Both the position numbers and the translations under genes were made by a program. Source: Elusimicrobia bacterium GWA2_61_42 (GTDB taxonomy: Bacteria; Elusimicrobiota; Elusimicrobia; Elusimicrobiales; UBA9959). Taken from it: a stretch of DNA of 64,000 nucleotides. Positions within the stretch are counted from its first letter, which is position 1. Each line of letters begins with the position of its first letter. The notes under the pieces were generated by a model, which saw nothing but the letters and a program-made list of their open reading frames with translations, made no database searches and was not told the DNA's origin. This document shows positions 1 through 7,731 of this stretch, one piece after another. Location of the stretch: positions 33,126-97,125 of the forward strand of contig MGTU01000011.1 in NCBI GenBank assembly GCA_001799615.1. Direction: 5' to 3'.

Positions 1-511
1 GCTCCGGCGGCACTTCCGGCGCCGCGCAGGTCGCCAGGATGGCGTCGTAAGGGGCTTTATCCGCCCAGCCGGCGGCGCCGTCCCCCGTCTTGAAATTTAT
101 ATTCCTGCAGCCCAGTTTGGCCAGCCTTTCGGCGGCCCCGCGCGCCAGCTCGGGCAGGATCTCGACGGTGTAAACTTCGGCGGCCAGTTCGGCCAGCACG
201 GCGGTCTGGTAGCCGGAGCCCGTGCCCACTTCCAGCACGCGCTCCCCTCCCTGCAGCCCGAGCAGCTCGCTCATCAGGGCCACTATGTAAGGCTGGGAGA
301 TGGTCTGGCCGGCGGCGATCGGCAGCGGGTAATCCTCGTAAGCGCGGCTGACCATGTCCTCGGTGACGAAGCAGTGCCTGCACACTTTTTCCATGGCCGC
401 CAGCACGCGGGGGTCTTTTACGCCGCGGGACTGTATCTGGTCCTTTATCATGGCCCGTCGGATGAAGCCCAGGTAGTCCCCGTAGTGCTTGTCCAGGAGT
501 TTCTGTATCAT
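1..511 (-). CDS. pcm: Protein-L-isoaspartate O-methyltransferase, 3'-truncated by window edge
   Basis: Repairs isoaspartyl residues in aged proteins by SAM-dependent carboxyl methylation in the cytoplasm. The 170 visible residues start MIQKLLDKHYGDYLGF and hold the family N-terminal region (DQIQSRGVKDPRVLAAM, then PLPIAAGQTISQPYIVA) and the Rossmann SAM loop VLEVGTGSGYQTAVLA at about residues 95-110. The C-terminal part lies beyond position 1. The ATG at 511 follows the stop of the CoA-binding gene by 5 bases, so it is the last visible member of the minus-strand run. SurE lies in the same run at 3991-4749; surE and pcm are neighbours in many bacteria, which supports the call. Confidence 0.93.
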   Translation of the reverse strand, partial: MIQKLLDKHYGDYLGFIRRAMIKDQIQSRGVKDPRVLAAMEKVCRHCFVTEDMVSRAYEDYPLPIAAGQTISQPYIVALMSELLGLQGGERVLEVGTGSGYQTAVLAELAAEVYTVEILPELARGAAERLAKLGCRNINFKTGDGAAGWADKAPYDAILATCAAPEVPPE

Positions 512-516
512 CGTTG

Positions 517-888
517 CTACCAGACGCCTTTGCGTACCATAAAGCAGGCGGTAACGGCCTTTATGCCGTACCTCCTGGCTTTCTCCAGCGCCTGCGGGGA
601 TTCGGAGCCGGGCTGCAGCCAGATGGTCTTAATGCCCAGTTTGTTGCATTCCTCAACCACCAGCTCGGTTGCCGCGGGCGGCACCACGGTTATTACGAGG
701 TCCGGCTTCTTTTCCATTTCCGTCAGGCTTTTACGGATGTTCTGGCCCAGGATGAAGCCGCCTTTGGGATTAACGCCGGTGACAGGGTACCCCGCGTTGA
801 GCAGGTCCCGGAAGATCTTATGGCCGTACTTCGAGGCGTCGTCGGAGACACCCACTACGGCGATGGAGTCATATTCTTTTGGGTTCAT
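517..888 (-). CDS. CoA-binding domain protein (YccU-like)
   Basis: 123 residues, made up almost entirely of one Rossmann-fold CoA-binding domain (CoA_binding_2 type). Seen: the nucleotide-binding start IAVVGVSDDASKYGHKIFRDL, the segment YPVTGVNPKGGFILGQ, and the later TIWLQPGSESPQALEKARRYGI. Length and layout fit the stand-alone YccU/YmgA-like family, whose physiological role is not well defined. The start codon overlaps the stop of the upstream membrane protein by 4 bases (ATGA), so the two are probably translationally coupled. Confidence 0.85.
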   Translation of the reverse strand: MNPKEYDSIAVVGVSDDASKYGHKIFRDLLNAGYPVTGVNPKGGFILGQNIRKSLTEMEKKPDLVITVVPPAATELVVEECNKLGIKTIWLQPGSESPQALEKARRYGIKAVTACFMVRKGVW

Positions 889-1337
889 AATTGTCCGAAG
901 TCCTCCCTCAGGCGCGTTTCCCAGGCGCTCAGGCGCGGGAAATTATACACCCCAAGCGCTGCGGAAAAGGCCGCCAGCAGGTAAAAATCCGCGTAATAGC
1001 CGGTCAGCAGGAAAAGCACCAGGCCGCAGACGGCGGGAACCTCGCAGACGGCGGCGCGAACCACGGCGGCCAGGGTAAGAGCTTTCAGCGTTTCTTCCAA
1101 GGTTGATTTTTTCGCCTGCTGCAGCCGGTTCACCTGTTTAAGCGCCGCCAGCGACGCCGCGCCGGCCAGGTAGAGCGCGTACTTAAGCGCGTACGCGGCC
1201 GGAGGGGTAAGCGGGGGCTTGTGTCCCAGCTTGCGCAGGACTTCCACCACCCCGGCGTAGAAGAAGACGGCGGCTATGATCCCGCCGGCGGCGGCGGCCG
1301 CCGCCAGGTAAGCTTTCCGCGTCTTTTCGCCGTTCAT
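885..1337 (-). CDS. Small multi-spanning membrane protein, unknown function
   Basis: 150 residues from the ATG at 1337. That codon overlaps the stop of the peptidase gene (TAATG), which makes it more likely than the upstream start in the same frame. Hydrophobic segments near residues 10-32, 52-66, 86-108 and 110-130 suggest about four membrane spans, with a short basic linker (LKQVNRLQQAKKS) in the middle. No family is recognised. It lies between a zinc peptidase and a CoA-binding protein with overlaps on both sides, so it is part of the same transcript. Confidence 0.6.
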   Translation of the reverse strand: MNGEKTRKAYLAAAAAAGGIIAAVFFYAGVVEVLRKLGHKPPLTPPAAYALKYALYLAGAASLAALKQVNRLQQAKKSTLEETLKALTLAAVVRAAVCEVPAVCGLVLFLLTGYYADFYLLAAFSAALGVYNFPRLSAWETRLREDFGQL

Positions 1338-3316
1338 TATTTTTTGCCGCCGGCGTCCTGCGGTTTGACCGCTTTCAGGGCGAGGGCCGCGGCCCTTATC
1401 AGGGGGTCCGGGGAGATCTCCGCGCCTATGGCGCCGCGCATCCACTCCCTGGGGGTTACGGCGCCCTGCACGCACATCCGTTCCATCTCACCGGCCAGGT
1501 CGTGCTCCTTGAAATAAGCCTCTATCTGGAAGGCGATGATATGCCCCAGCGGGTAATCCGGCAGGTAAAGAGCGTTGTTGATCATGTGGGAGTAAACTCC
1601 CAGCAGCGGGCTGCTTTTCACTCCGAAGACCGGGGCGTAGTAGCGGTCCCACACGCTCTTGGCGATCTCCGCCACCGCCTGGCGCAGGTCGGCGGCTTCG
1701 GCGTCCTTGTTCTTGTAGAGCCAGCGCCACACGTTCATATCCACCAGCGCCACGCCGGCGATCTCGCGCGCCGACCAGAAAGAGTCCAGGTTCTTCAAAT
1801 GCTCTTTTCCCGCGTCCGGCTTGCCGGCGCCCAGGACTTCCAGGTCCCTGTCCTGGAAAACGAAGGCGAAACCCTCCGTAAAGGCGGTGTTGGGCACCCC
1901 CTCCAGCAGTGTGTGGTCCACTTTGTAAAGTGAGAAAACCTGCTCGGTACAGTGGCCGAGCTCGTGCATAGCCGTGTTAAAGCCCTGGTAATCCATGCCG
2001 CCCCTGGGCACCCTGGTGCGCAGCCGGGCCTTCTCCGTGCGCATGCCCGGGCCCCAGGCGTGGCCGGCCCCGCGGGCCGCGTTAACTTCCACCCTGTCGG
2101 CGATGAACCGGGCGGTGTCCCTGGCGAAGCCGAGGCCTGCCAGTATTTCGGGGATGGCTTTCTGGAAAGCCGCCGTGTTCGGGTATTTGGCCGCCACCAG
2201 GCGGTCCAGTTCCTCCTGGGAGACCCCGGAGCGGGCCTTGAACCCGTCGTACCAGATGTCGAACGGTTCCAGCGGGCGCCCCAGCCTGGCCGAGATCAGC
2301 GCCGCGGCTTCGCCGCCTTCCCGCGCCTCCAGCAGCCCGGCGAACATCGCCTCCACTTCGGGCTCCGGTATTTCGCGCCCGAGTTTGAATTTGCGGTCCA
2401 TGTGCGTGGGTTCCGCCGGGAAATACGGGTCCTGCTTCAGGTGGGCCCGGAAGACGTCCAGGAACTTCTCATAGCGGGTGTCGGGCTCGCGCTCGGCTTT
2501 CGCGCCGTCCAGCGTGTTGGCGGCCGGGTCCCAGGCGTGCTTGTCGGAGTTTATCGCCTTCGCGGGGATCTCCTGGGTGATTATGCGTTCCATCACGGTC
2601 TGTATCACGCGCTGTTTTTTCAGGCCGCCGGCCTTGTTCGTGTAGAGGCCCTTCAGGTAGTCGCGCAGGCCCCAGTGGGAGATCAGCTTCAGTCCTTCGG
2701 GGAAAAGTTCCTCCCCGTCCGGACCGGTGACCTTGTTGAGAAAAATATTATAGGAGCTGATGTACTGTTCGGCTTCGGAGTAAGCCGCGGCCAGTTCGCG
2801 GTTTATGTCGGAAGGGACGCGGTGCGCGAAGCGCTGCGCCAGGCGGGTCCTGGCCCATTCGTCCCTGCTCCAGGCCGGGCCTTTTTCCAGGCAGGCGTCG
2901 AGCGTTCTCACCGGGAAATTCAAAAGCGCCAGGAAAGCCAGGCGGGCGCGGAACATGTCCTCGATGAAGTGGGCGCCGGGTGAATAGGCCGCGAACAGCT
3001 TGTCGGCCGCTCCCAGCGGGCCGGTGTCTTCGTCCACTTCACGGCGCAGCTTCAGCAGCAGGGCGGTAAAGTGGCCGTTCACGCTTTCCAGCTTGGTCTC
3101 GAAAGACGCCAGGAGCTTTTCCAGTTCGGGCCCGGTCAGGAAGTTGTCGCGGCAGAAGCGCCGGAAAGCCGCCGCGGTGCCGTCCGTACGGGTGTTCCAC
3201 AGCGCCGCCGCCTGCCGCACGCAGCAGGAGATCCTTTCGGACTCGGAAGGGTATTTCTTTATCAGCGTTTCTACGGCCTTGTTTATCGCGTCTTCTTTAA
3301 GCGTGTGCCTGGTCAT
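1337..3316 (-). CDS. Zinc metallopeptidase with HELGH motif (M3-like gluzincin)
   Basis: 659 residues without a signal peptide, so probably cytoplasmic. The zinc site HELGH is at residues 451-455. A likely third ligand, Glu481, sits in TEGFAFVFQ about 30 residues later, the spacing of HExxH+E gluzincins such as the M3 oligopeptidases. The preceding strand RLRTRVPRGGMDYQGFNTAMHE is also of that type. The N-terminal 400 residues are largely helical and match no family I can name, so substrate and exact family are open. The ATG at 3316 is 7 bases after the stop of the pseudopilin-like gene. Confidence 0.75.
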   Translation of the reverse strand: MTRHTLKEDAINKAVETLIKKYPSESERISCCVRQAAALWNTRTDGTAAAFRRFCRDNFLTGPELEKLLASFETKLESVNGHFTALLLKLRREVDEDTGPLGAADKLFAAYSPGAHFIEDMFRARLAFLALLNFPVRTLDACLEKGPAWSRDEWARTRLAQRFAHRVPSDINRELAAAYSEAEQYISSYNIFLNKVTGPDGEELFPEGLKLISHWGLRDYLKGLYTNKAGGLKKQRVIQTVMERIITQEIPAKAINSDKHAWDPAANTLDGAKAEREPDTRYEKFLDVFRAHLKQDPYFPAEPTHMDRKFKLGREIPEPEVEAMFAGLLEAREGGEAAALISARLGRPLEPFDIWYDGFKARSGVSQEELDRLVAAKYPNTAAFQKAIPEILAGLGFARDTARFIADRVEVNAARGAGHAWGPGMRTEKARLRTRVPRGGMDYQGFNTAMHELGHCTEQVFSLYKVDHTLLEGVPNTAFTEGFAFVFQDRDLEVLGAGKPDAGKEHLKNLDSFWSAREIAGVALVDMNVWRWLYKNKDAEAADLRQAVAEIAKSVWDRYYAPVFGVKSSPLLGVYSHMINNALYLPDYPLGHIIAFQIEAYFKEHDLAGEMERMCVQGAVTPREWMRGAIGAEISPDPLIRAAALALKAVKPQDAGGKK

Positions 3317-3323
3317 GGTTGCC

Positions 3324-3983
3324 TCAGTATTTGAAGAATTCAGTCCCGCCCGGGGCCTGGTGCCTGCAGTCCATTATCAGCAGCCCGTAGTTGGCCGACT
3401 GCTGCCCGGAAAAGTAAAGCCAGCCGCCGGAGTCCGTGACGGCTTTGGTGAAATCCTTGTCGTATCTGGCGGAGTCTATGACCGTGACCTTGGCCGTAGC
3501 CTCGTGCCCCGGCAGGCGCAGCTCCGGCACCGCGTTCATCCTGCCCGGCGTCAGCCTGGAGGGGTCCGCCGGATATTTGCCGTTGTTGACCACGTAGTAG
3601 ACCTGCAGCGAAGACCTGAACTCCTGCAGGGTCAGCTTGGCCTCTTCGGCCAGCGCCGTGTCCGCCAGCTCCTTTTCCCGGCGCGCGGCCTCGGCGAGCA
3701 GGTCGCGGCCCAGCGCCGCCTCCAGCTCACCGTTGAACCGGGCGAGTTCCGGCGCCAGCGCGTCCAGTTTCTCCGGGGGCACCTCGGCCCCGCGTTCCAG
3801 CAGCAGCGCCAGGTTCCTGGCGGCCTGGCGCAGTTCCGGGGAATATTTTAACGGGGCGGGCTCCGGCCTGGCCGCCGCGGCGGGCGGGGCCGTATTCGCT
3901 TCCGGGCCGGGGGTTTTAACTTCCTCCTGCGCCGTGGCGGGGGCGGCCGAAAAGACCAAAGCGGCTAAGATCAGTTGTTTCAT
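3324..3983 (-). CDS. Secreted protein with pseudopilin-like C-terminal domain
   Basis: 219 residues. An N-terminal signal peptide (MKQLILAALVFSAAPATAQ) is followed by a proline/alanine-rich linker and a helical part. The last 100 residues (FRSSLQVYYVVNNGKYPADP, then GGWLYFSGQQSANYGLLIMDC) resemble the globular part of type II secretion or type IV pseudopilins of the GspG class. The prepilin methylation helix (GFTLxE) is missing, so the protein should be exported to the periplasm rather than assembled as a pilin. The pilin link is inference from the Y-Y-x-x-N-N-G-K-Y-P pattern. It lies between surE and the peptidase gene. Confidence 0.6.
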   Translation of the reverse strand: MKQLILAALVFSAAPATAQEEVKTPGPEANTAPPAAAARPEPAPLKYSPELRQAARNLALLLERGAEVPPEKLDALAPELARFNGELEAALGRDLLAEAARREKELADTALAEEAKLTLQEFRSSLQVYYVVNNGKYPADPSRLTPGRMNAVPELRLPGHEATAKVTVIDSARYDKDFTKAVTDSGGWLYFSGQQSANYGLLIMDCRHQAPGGTEFFKY

Positions 3984-3990
3984 AGTTTCT

Positions 3991-4749
3991 TCAGGGCTTG
4001 ATGTCCCAGTTCTCCAGTTCCGGCACGAACTTGTAGTCGGTCAGGTCGAACTGTATGGGCGTCACCGAGATATAGCCGGCGCGCAGCGCGTTGAGGTCGC
4101 TGGCCCCGTCGGCGTCCTTGGGCTTGAAATCCCCGGTCATCCAGTAGTAGGTGTTGCCGTGCGGGTCCCGGCGCTTGTCGAACCAGTCGTTGAACGAAGT
4201 CCTGCTCTGGTTGGTAATGCGTACGCCCTTTATTTTGGCGGCGGAAATATTAGGAAGGTTCACGTTCAGCAGCGTCCCCGCCGGCAGCTTTTTCTTTTTC
4301 ATCATGGCGGCTATCTTCACGGCGAAGGCCGCGGAAGGCCCGAAATCAGGTTTGGTGAAAGTGTCCAGGGAGACGGCCAGCGAAGGGATGCCCAGCAGCG
4401 CGCCTTCGGTGGCGCCCGACACGGTGCCGGAATAAAGGATGTTGTAGCCCTGGTTGCCGCCCAGGTTGATGCCCGAGACCACCAGGTCCGGTCTTTTCTT
4501 CATGATGGACTTGATCCCGAGCTTGACGCAGTCCGCAGGCGTGCCGCTGGCCGCGTAGCCGAAGAACTTGCCGTTGCGGTTGGCCGTCACTACCCGGAGC
4601 GGGTCCGCTATGGTGATGGCGTGCCCGACGGCGCTGCGCTGCGTGTCAGGGGCCACCACGGTGACATTGCCGAGCTTTTTAAGCGCGCAGGCCAGGGCGT
4701 AAATGCCTTCCGCGTAGATGCCGTCGTCGTTGGTGATCAGTATTTCCAT
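3991..4749 (-). CDS. surE: 5'/3'-nucleotidase SurE
   Basis: Dephosphorylates nucleoside monophosphates; a stationary-phase survival protein in Escherichia coli. 252 residues, normal length. The metal site motif ITNDDG gives Asp8 and Asp9, Ser39 falls in TQRSAVGHAIT, and the conserved loop VVSGINLGGNQGYNILYSGTVSGA supplies the metal-binding Asn. A Shine-Dalgarno-like AAAGGA lies upstream of the ATG. Pcm is downstream in the same run, with four genes between. Confidence 0.96.
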   Translation of the reverse strand: MEILITNDDGIYAEGIYALACALKKLGNVTVVAPDTQRSAVGHAITIADPLRVVTANRNGKFFGYAASGTPADCVKLGIKSIMKKRPDLVVSGINLGGNQGYNILYSGTVSGATEGALLGIPSLAVSLDTFTKPDFGPSAAFAVKIAAMMKKKKLPAGTLLNVNLPNISAAKIKGVRITNQSRTSFNDWFDKRRDPHGNTYYWMTGDFKPKDADGASDLNALRAGYISVTPIQFDLTDYKFVPELENWDIKP

Positions 4750-4775
4750 GGTCGCTTTCCTTTATCTGTCGGAAG

Positions 4776-4979
4776 TCATTTGTCTTTGTAGCCGAAGGTT
4801 TCCAGCATGCCGTCAACTATCCTGGCGTGCGCTTTTTCCTGGCGCTGCAGCGCCAGGAAGAATTTTTTAAGCTGCGGGTCGTCCACGGCCTCGGCGTAGG
4901 TCCCGAACCGCTCGTGCATGGTGTTCTCCACTTTGCGGATCTGGAGGAAATATTTTACATAATCTTCTTTAGAAAACAT
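4776..4979 (-). CDS. Tiny ferritin-like/rubrerythrin-like protein, second of a pair
   Basis: 67 residues, all helical. Glu18 in RKVENTMHERFG and the E-x-x-H in RQEKAH are arranged like one metal-binding half of a ferritin-like diiron site. The protein is too short for a four-helix bundle, so two chains would have to pair, with themselves or with the upstream protein at 4969-5211. The reading frame overlaps that gene by 11 bases, which implies coupled translation. Ferritin-like is a motif-level judgement; binding of iron is not shown. Confidence 0.6.
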   Translation of the reverse strand: MFSKEDYVKYFLQIRKVENTMHERFGTYAEAVDDPQLKKFFLALQRQEKAHARIVDGMLETFGYKDK

Positions 4980-5211
4980 TCCGTTCGTCCCCCTCTATCT
5001 TCGCCCTTTCCGCCGTAAGCAGCTTCGTGTGCCGTTCGGATTCCTTCTCCAGGATGCCCAGCTGGATGCGCAGCTTTTCTCTTTCCGCCGCCGGCAGGCC
5101 GCTCCAGAACAGGGCCGTTTTGAGGTGGCGGTTGTAGATGGGGATGGATCGGTCTTCCAGCGCTATGGCTTCGTCCAGCATTTTTAAAAGAATTTTTTTC
5201 TCAACGCCCAT
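4969..5211 (-). CDS. Tiny ferritin-like protein, first of a pair
   Basis: 80 residues, helical. An acidic helix (LDEAIALEDRSIPIYNRHL) is followed by a second helix ending in EKESERHTKLL, again an E-x-x-H pattern of one half of a ferritin-like bundle. AAAGGA sits upstream of the ATG. Its 5' end overlaps the GH26 gene by 11 bases and its 3' end overlaps the next small ferritin-like gene by 11 bases. It could be a two-helix subunit of a metal-binding assembly or a structural protein that has kept only the fold. Confidence 0.6.
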   Translation of the reverse strand: MGVEKKILLKMLDEAIALEDRSIPIYNRHLKTALFWSGLPAAEREKLRIQLGILEKESERHTKLLTAERAKIEGDERNVF

Positions 5212-6199
5212 TTTTTTCCTTTTTAAAGAACCAGTCCAGCCCGGCGCCGTCGGATGTGAAATGCCGGCTATTCGCGCCGGCTGAATATACGGAGGCGGCC
5301 CCGGGGTCCGCCGAAACGCGCCAGTCGCATTCCTTGTCGTAGTCGAACCACATAAAGCCTTTTACCGCGGTGTAGCGCGATTGGAGCCGGTAGAACAGGC
5401 GCCGGACCCATTCCGCCTTGTTCCCGCCCGAAGAACAGGACGCGACTTCCGTAAGAAAAACCGGTTTGTCCGGCGCCAGCGCCAGCGCCCTGGCGTAAGG
5501 GTCCTTCAGCAGCAGGTTGGGCCTGCTCCAGGCAGACCACGCCTGCGTGTCGCCCCAGTTGTAGATATCGAGTCCCACCGCGTCGGTGTATTCGTCGCCC
5601 GGGTAGTAATTCTCGAACCGGTTCCATTTCTCCGCGGGTTTGTCCTCGCCGTTCACGCTGAAGACCAGCCGCGCCTTCGGCCCGGCTTCCGCCCTTATTA
5701 TGCCCGCCATGCGGCGCCAGGCCAGGCGGTACTGCCCGGCGTCGCGCGAGTTTTTCGCCCCGGCCCAGGCGTACCAGTCGCCGTTGGGCTCGTGGCCCCA
5801 GCGGATCAGGACCGGCTTGCGGTAAGCCTTTATGGCCGCCGCCATGCTCCGCATATAGGCGTCGTAGCCTCCGGCGGCGATCTCGCCCAGCAGGCTGCGG
5901 TCGGGGTCGCTCTTGAGATAGGGTTCCCAGGTCAGCGCCAGTATCGACGAAGCGGCCCTCGCGGCTTTGATCTCGGCGGCGGGGAAGCCGTCCCCCCAGG
6001 CCAGGTAGAAGGAGATGAACCCCGTCGGCAGGCCCAGGGCCCCGTAATTCTCCGAAATTATGCCCGCCACGCAGCCGGGCTGCTCCGTCTCGAAGCGGTA
6101 CGTCCTCTGCCAGGGGAGGCGCAGGTCCTCGCGCAGGGCCCAGAGCAGCACGGCCGCCGCCGCGAGGCCTAAAGCCAGCGGTATTTTCAGGCGCGCCAT
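5201..6199 (-). CDS. Membrane-anchored glycoside hydrolase family 26-like protein
   Basis: 332 residues from the ATG at 6199, chosen because it directly precedes a hydrophobic anchor (MARLKIPLALGLAAAAVLLW). The domain has the GH26 acid/base motif RWGHEPNGDWYAW with Glu137 and a likely nucleophile Glu251 in KPVFLTEVAS. GH26 members cut beta-mannans or mixed beta-glucans. The gene overlaps the GT2 polysaccharide synthase by 13 bases and follows an outer-membrane TPR barrel. It therefore probably trims or processes the polymer made by that synthase, as cellulases do in cellulose operons. The substrate is not deducible. Confidence 0.82.
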   Translation of the reverse strand: MARLKIPLALGLAAAAVLLWALREDLRLPWQRTYRFETEQPGCVAGIISENYGALGLPTGFISFYLAWGDGFPAAEIKAARAASSILALTWEPYLKSDPDRSLLGEIAAGGYDAYMRSMAAAIKAYRKPVLIRWGHEPNGDWYAWAGAKNSRDAGQYRLAWRRMAGIIRAEAGPKARLVFSVNGEDKPAEKWNRFENYYPGDEYTDAVGLDIYNWGDTQAWSAWSRPNLLLKDPYARALALAPDKPVFLTEVASCSSGGNKAEWVRRLFYRLQSRYTAVKGFMWFDYDKECDWRVSADPGAASVYSAGANSRHFTSDGAGLDWFFKKEKNGR

Positions 6200-7731
6200 T
6201 TCGCTTTTTCCTCGCGGCCCAGGACCGGCAGCTGGTTGAAATAGAAAATGTTCCACAGGATGAAGAGATGGTACGCGGCCCAGAACATGTTCACGCCCAT
6301 CGCGTAAGGGGCGGTGCGGAACTTCAGCAGGCCGGTGACCAGGGCCGCGATGTTAAGCCCCATCATCACGCCGTAAGGCCAAAGGGCCGAAAGCGGCATC
6401 ACTTCCGCTTTGCCCTTGGTGGTGACCACGAAGGTCATGCGCTTGCCGAACAGACCGTACACGGCCGCCTTCATCAGCAGCGGGAAACACAAGGAGCCCA
6501 GGATCAGCCCGTAATAGATCTGGCTGAAATTGTAATGCCGCTCCTTCATGGTGGAGAAAAAGATCAGCAGGGTCAGGCAGAAATACGGGACATAGGCGGT
6601 CAGGTAGATGCGCGGGTCGAGGAAGAACGACGGAACGTTGAAAAGCAGGAAGGCTATCGGGCAGAGCATCAGCAGGAAGAAGGCCCAGCCGACGAAGTAA
6701 TAGGTGCCGGCCAGCATGTATTCCCACCACTGGATGGGCGAAAGCTTGAAGGGATGCCTGAACACGCCGGAGACCAGCTTGCGGAAGACGCTGATGGTGC
6801 CGCCGGCCCACCGGGCCTGCTGCTTGAAATAGGCGGGCAGGGTTTCCGGGCCCAGGCCGAAAGCCACCACGTGGTTGTGGTACCAGGAGCGCCAGCCTTT
6901 CATGTGCAGGTTCACGGAGGTGGCGAAATCCTCCGTTATGAACTCTTCCTCGAACCCCCCCACGTCCAGCAGCGCCTCTTTGCGGAAGACCACGTTGGTG
7001 CCGCAGCAGAACATGGACCCGGTAACGTTCTTTCCCTCGCAGATGGTCTCGTAGAAGATGGCCTGCTGCATGGCGGAGCCCTTGGCTACCGGGCTTTCGC
7101 CGATGTTGGTGTAGAACTGCGGCGTCTGGACGAAGGCCAGCCTTTCATCGCCTTCCAGCAGCGGGATTATGTCGTTGAGGAAATCCGGCATCGGGTTCTG
7201 GTCCGCGTCGAAGATGGCTATATATTTTTCAGGCATGCCCCGCAGGAAGTCGTTGACGATGCCCGCCTTGGCCCCGTGGCGTTCCGTACGCCTGAAGACC
7301 GTGATGCCGTGCGCCAGCGCCAGCGCGTCGGCCTCGTCCTTATAGGACTGGTCGGAGGAGTCGTCGAGGAAGTAGATGGTCTTGCGGGGATAATCGACGT
7401 TGCGGAAGGTGATGATGGTGCTTTCCAGCACTTCTTTCGGCTCGTGCCTGGCCGCCACCACTATGGCCACCGCGGGTTCTTCTCCGGGCTTAGGCGTCAC
7501 CCGCCTGGGCGCCGCCCTCGGGGTCGTCAGCGCGAAGGTGTTCATCATGTAGCCGAAGGCGTGCAACAGCATGTAGCTTTCGCCCGCCAGCAGGAACAGG
7601 CCGAACAGCCTCTCCAGGGCGCTGTATTCCGAGTAGGAGAAGATCACCACGCGCGCCACGAAGTACACGCAGATGGCTATGGCCGCCGCTATCGTGAATA
7701 TCCGCAGCCTTTTAAGGAAGGCGATCAGCAT
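6187..7731 (-). CDS. Processive family 2 glycosyltransferase (cellulose-synthase-like)
   Basis: 514 residues. Two N-terminal membrane spans come first (about 10-33 and 40-62). The GT2 domain follows with the processive synthase motifs: D123/D124 in YFLDDSSD, DAD at 175-177, TED at 266-268 and QQARW at 304-308 (the QxxRW motif). Five or so membrane spans follow from residue 340. It should polymerise a beta-linked polysaccharide from a nucleotide sugar and pass it through the inner membrane. No PilZ domain is visible at the C-terminus, so c-di-GMP control as in BcsA is not indicated. Overlaps GH26 downstream; its ATG abuts the TPR-barrel stop. Confidence 0.9.
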   Translation of the reverse strand: MLIAFLKRLRIFTIAAAIAICVYFVARVVIFSYSEYSALERLFGLFLLAGESYMLLHAFGYMMNTFALTTPRAAPRRVTPKPGEEPAVAIVVAARHEPKEVLESTIITFRNVDYPRKTIYFLDDSSDQSYKDEADALALAHGITVFRRTERHGAKAGIVNDFLRGMPEKYIAIFDADQNPMPDFLNDIIPLLEGDERLAFVQTPQFYTNIGESPVAKGSAMQQAIFYETICEGKNVTGSMFCCGTNVVFRKEALLDVGGFEEEFITEDFATSVNLHMKGWRSWYHNHVVAFGLGPETLPAYFKQQARWAGGTISVFRKLVSGVFRHPFKLSPIQWWEYMLAGTYYFVGWAFFLLMLCPIAFLLFNVPSFFLDPRIYLTAYVPYFCLTLLIFFSTMKERHYNFSQIYYGLILGSLCFPLLMKAAVYGLFGKRMTFVVTTKGKAEVMPLSALWPYGVMMGLNIAALVTGLLKFRTAPYAMGVNMFWAAYHLFILWNIFYFNQLPVLGREEKAKWRA

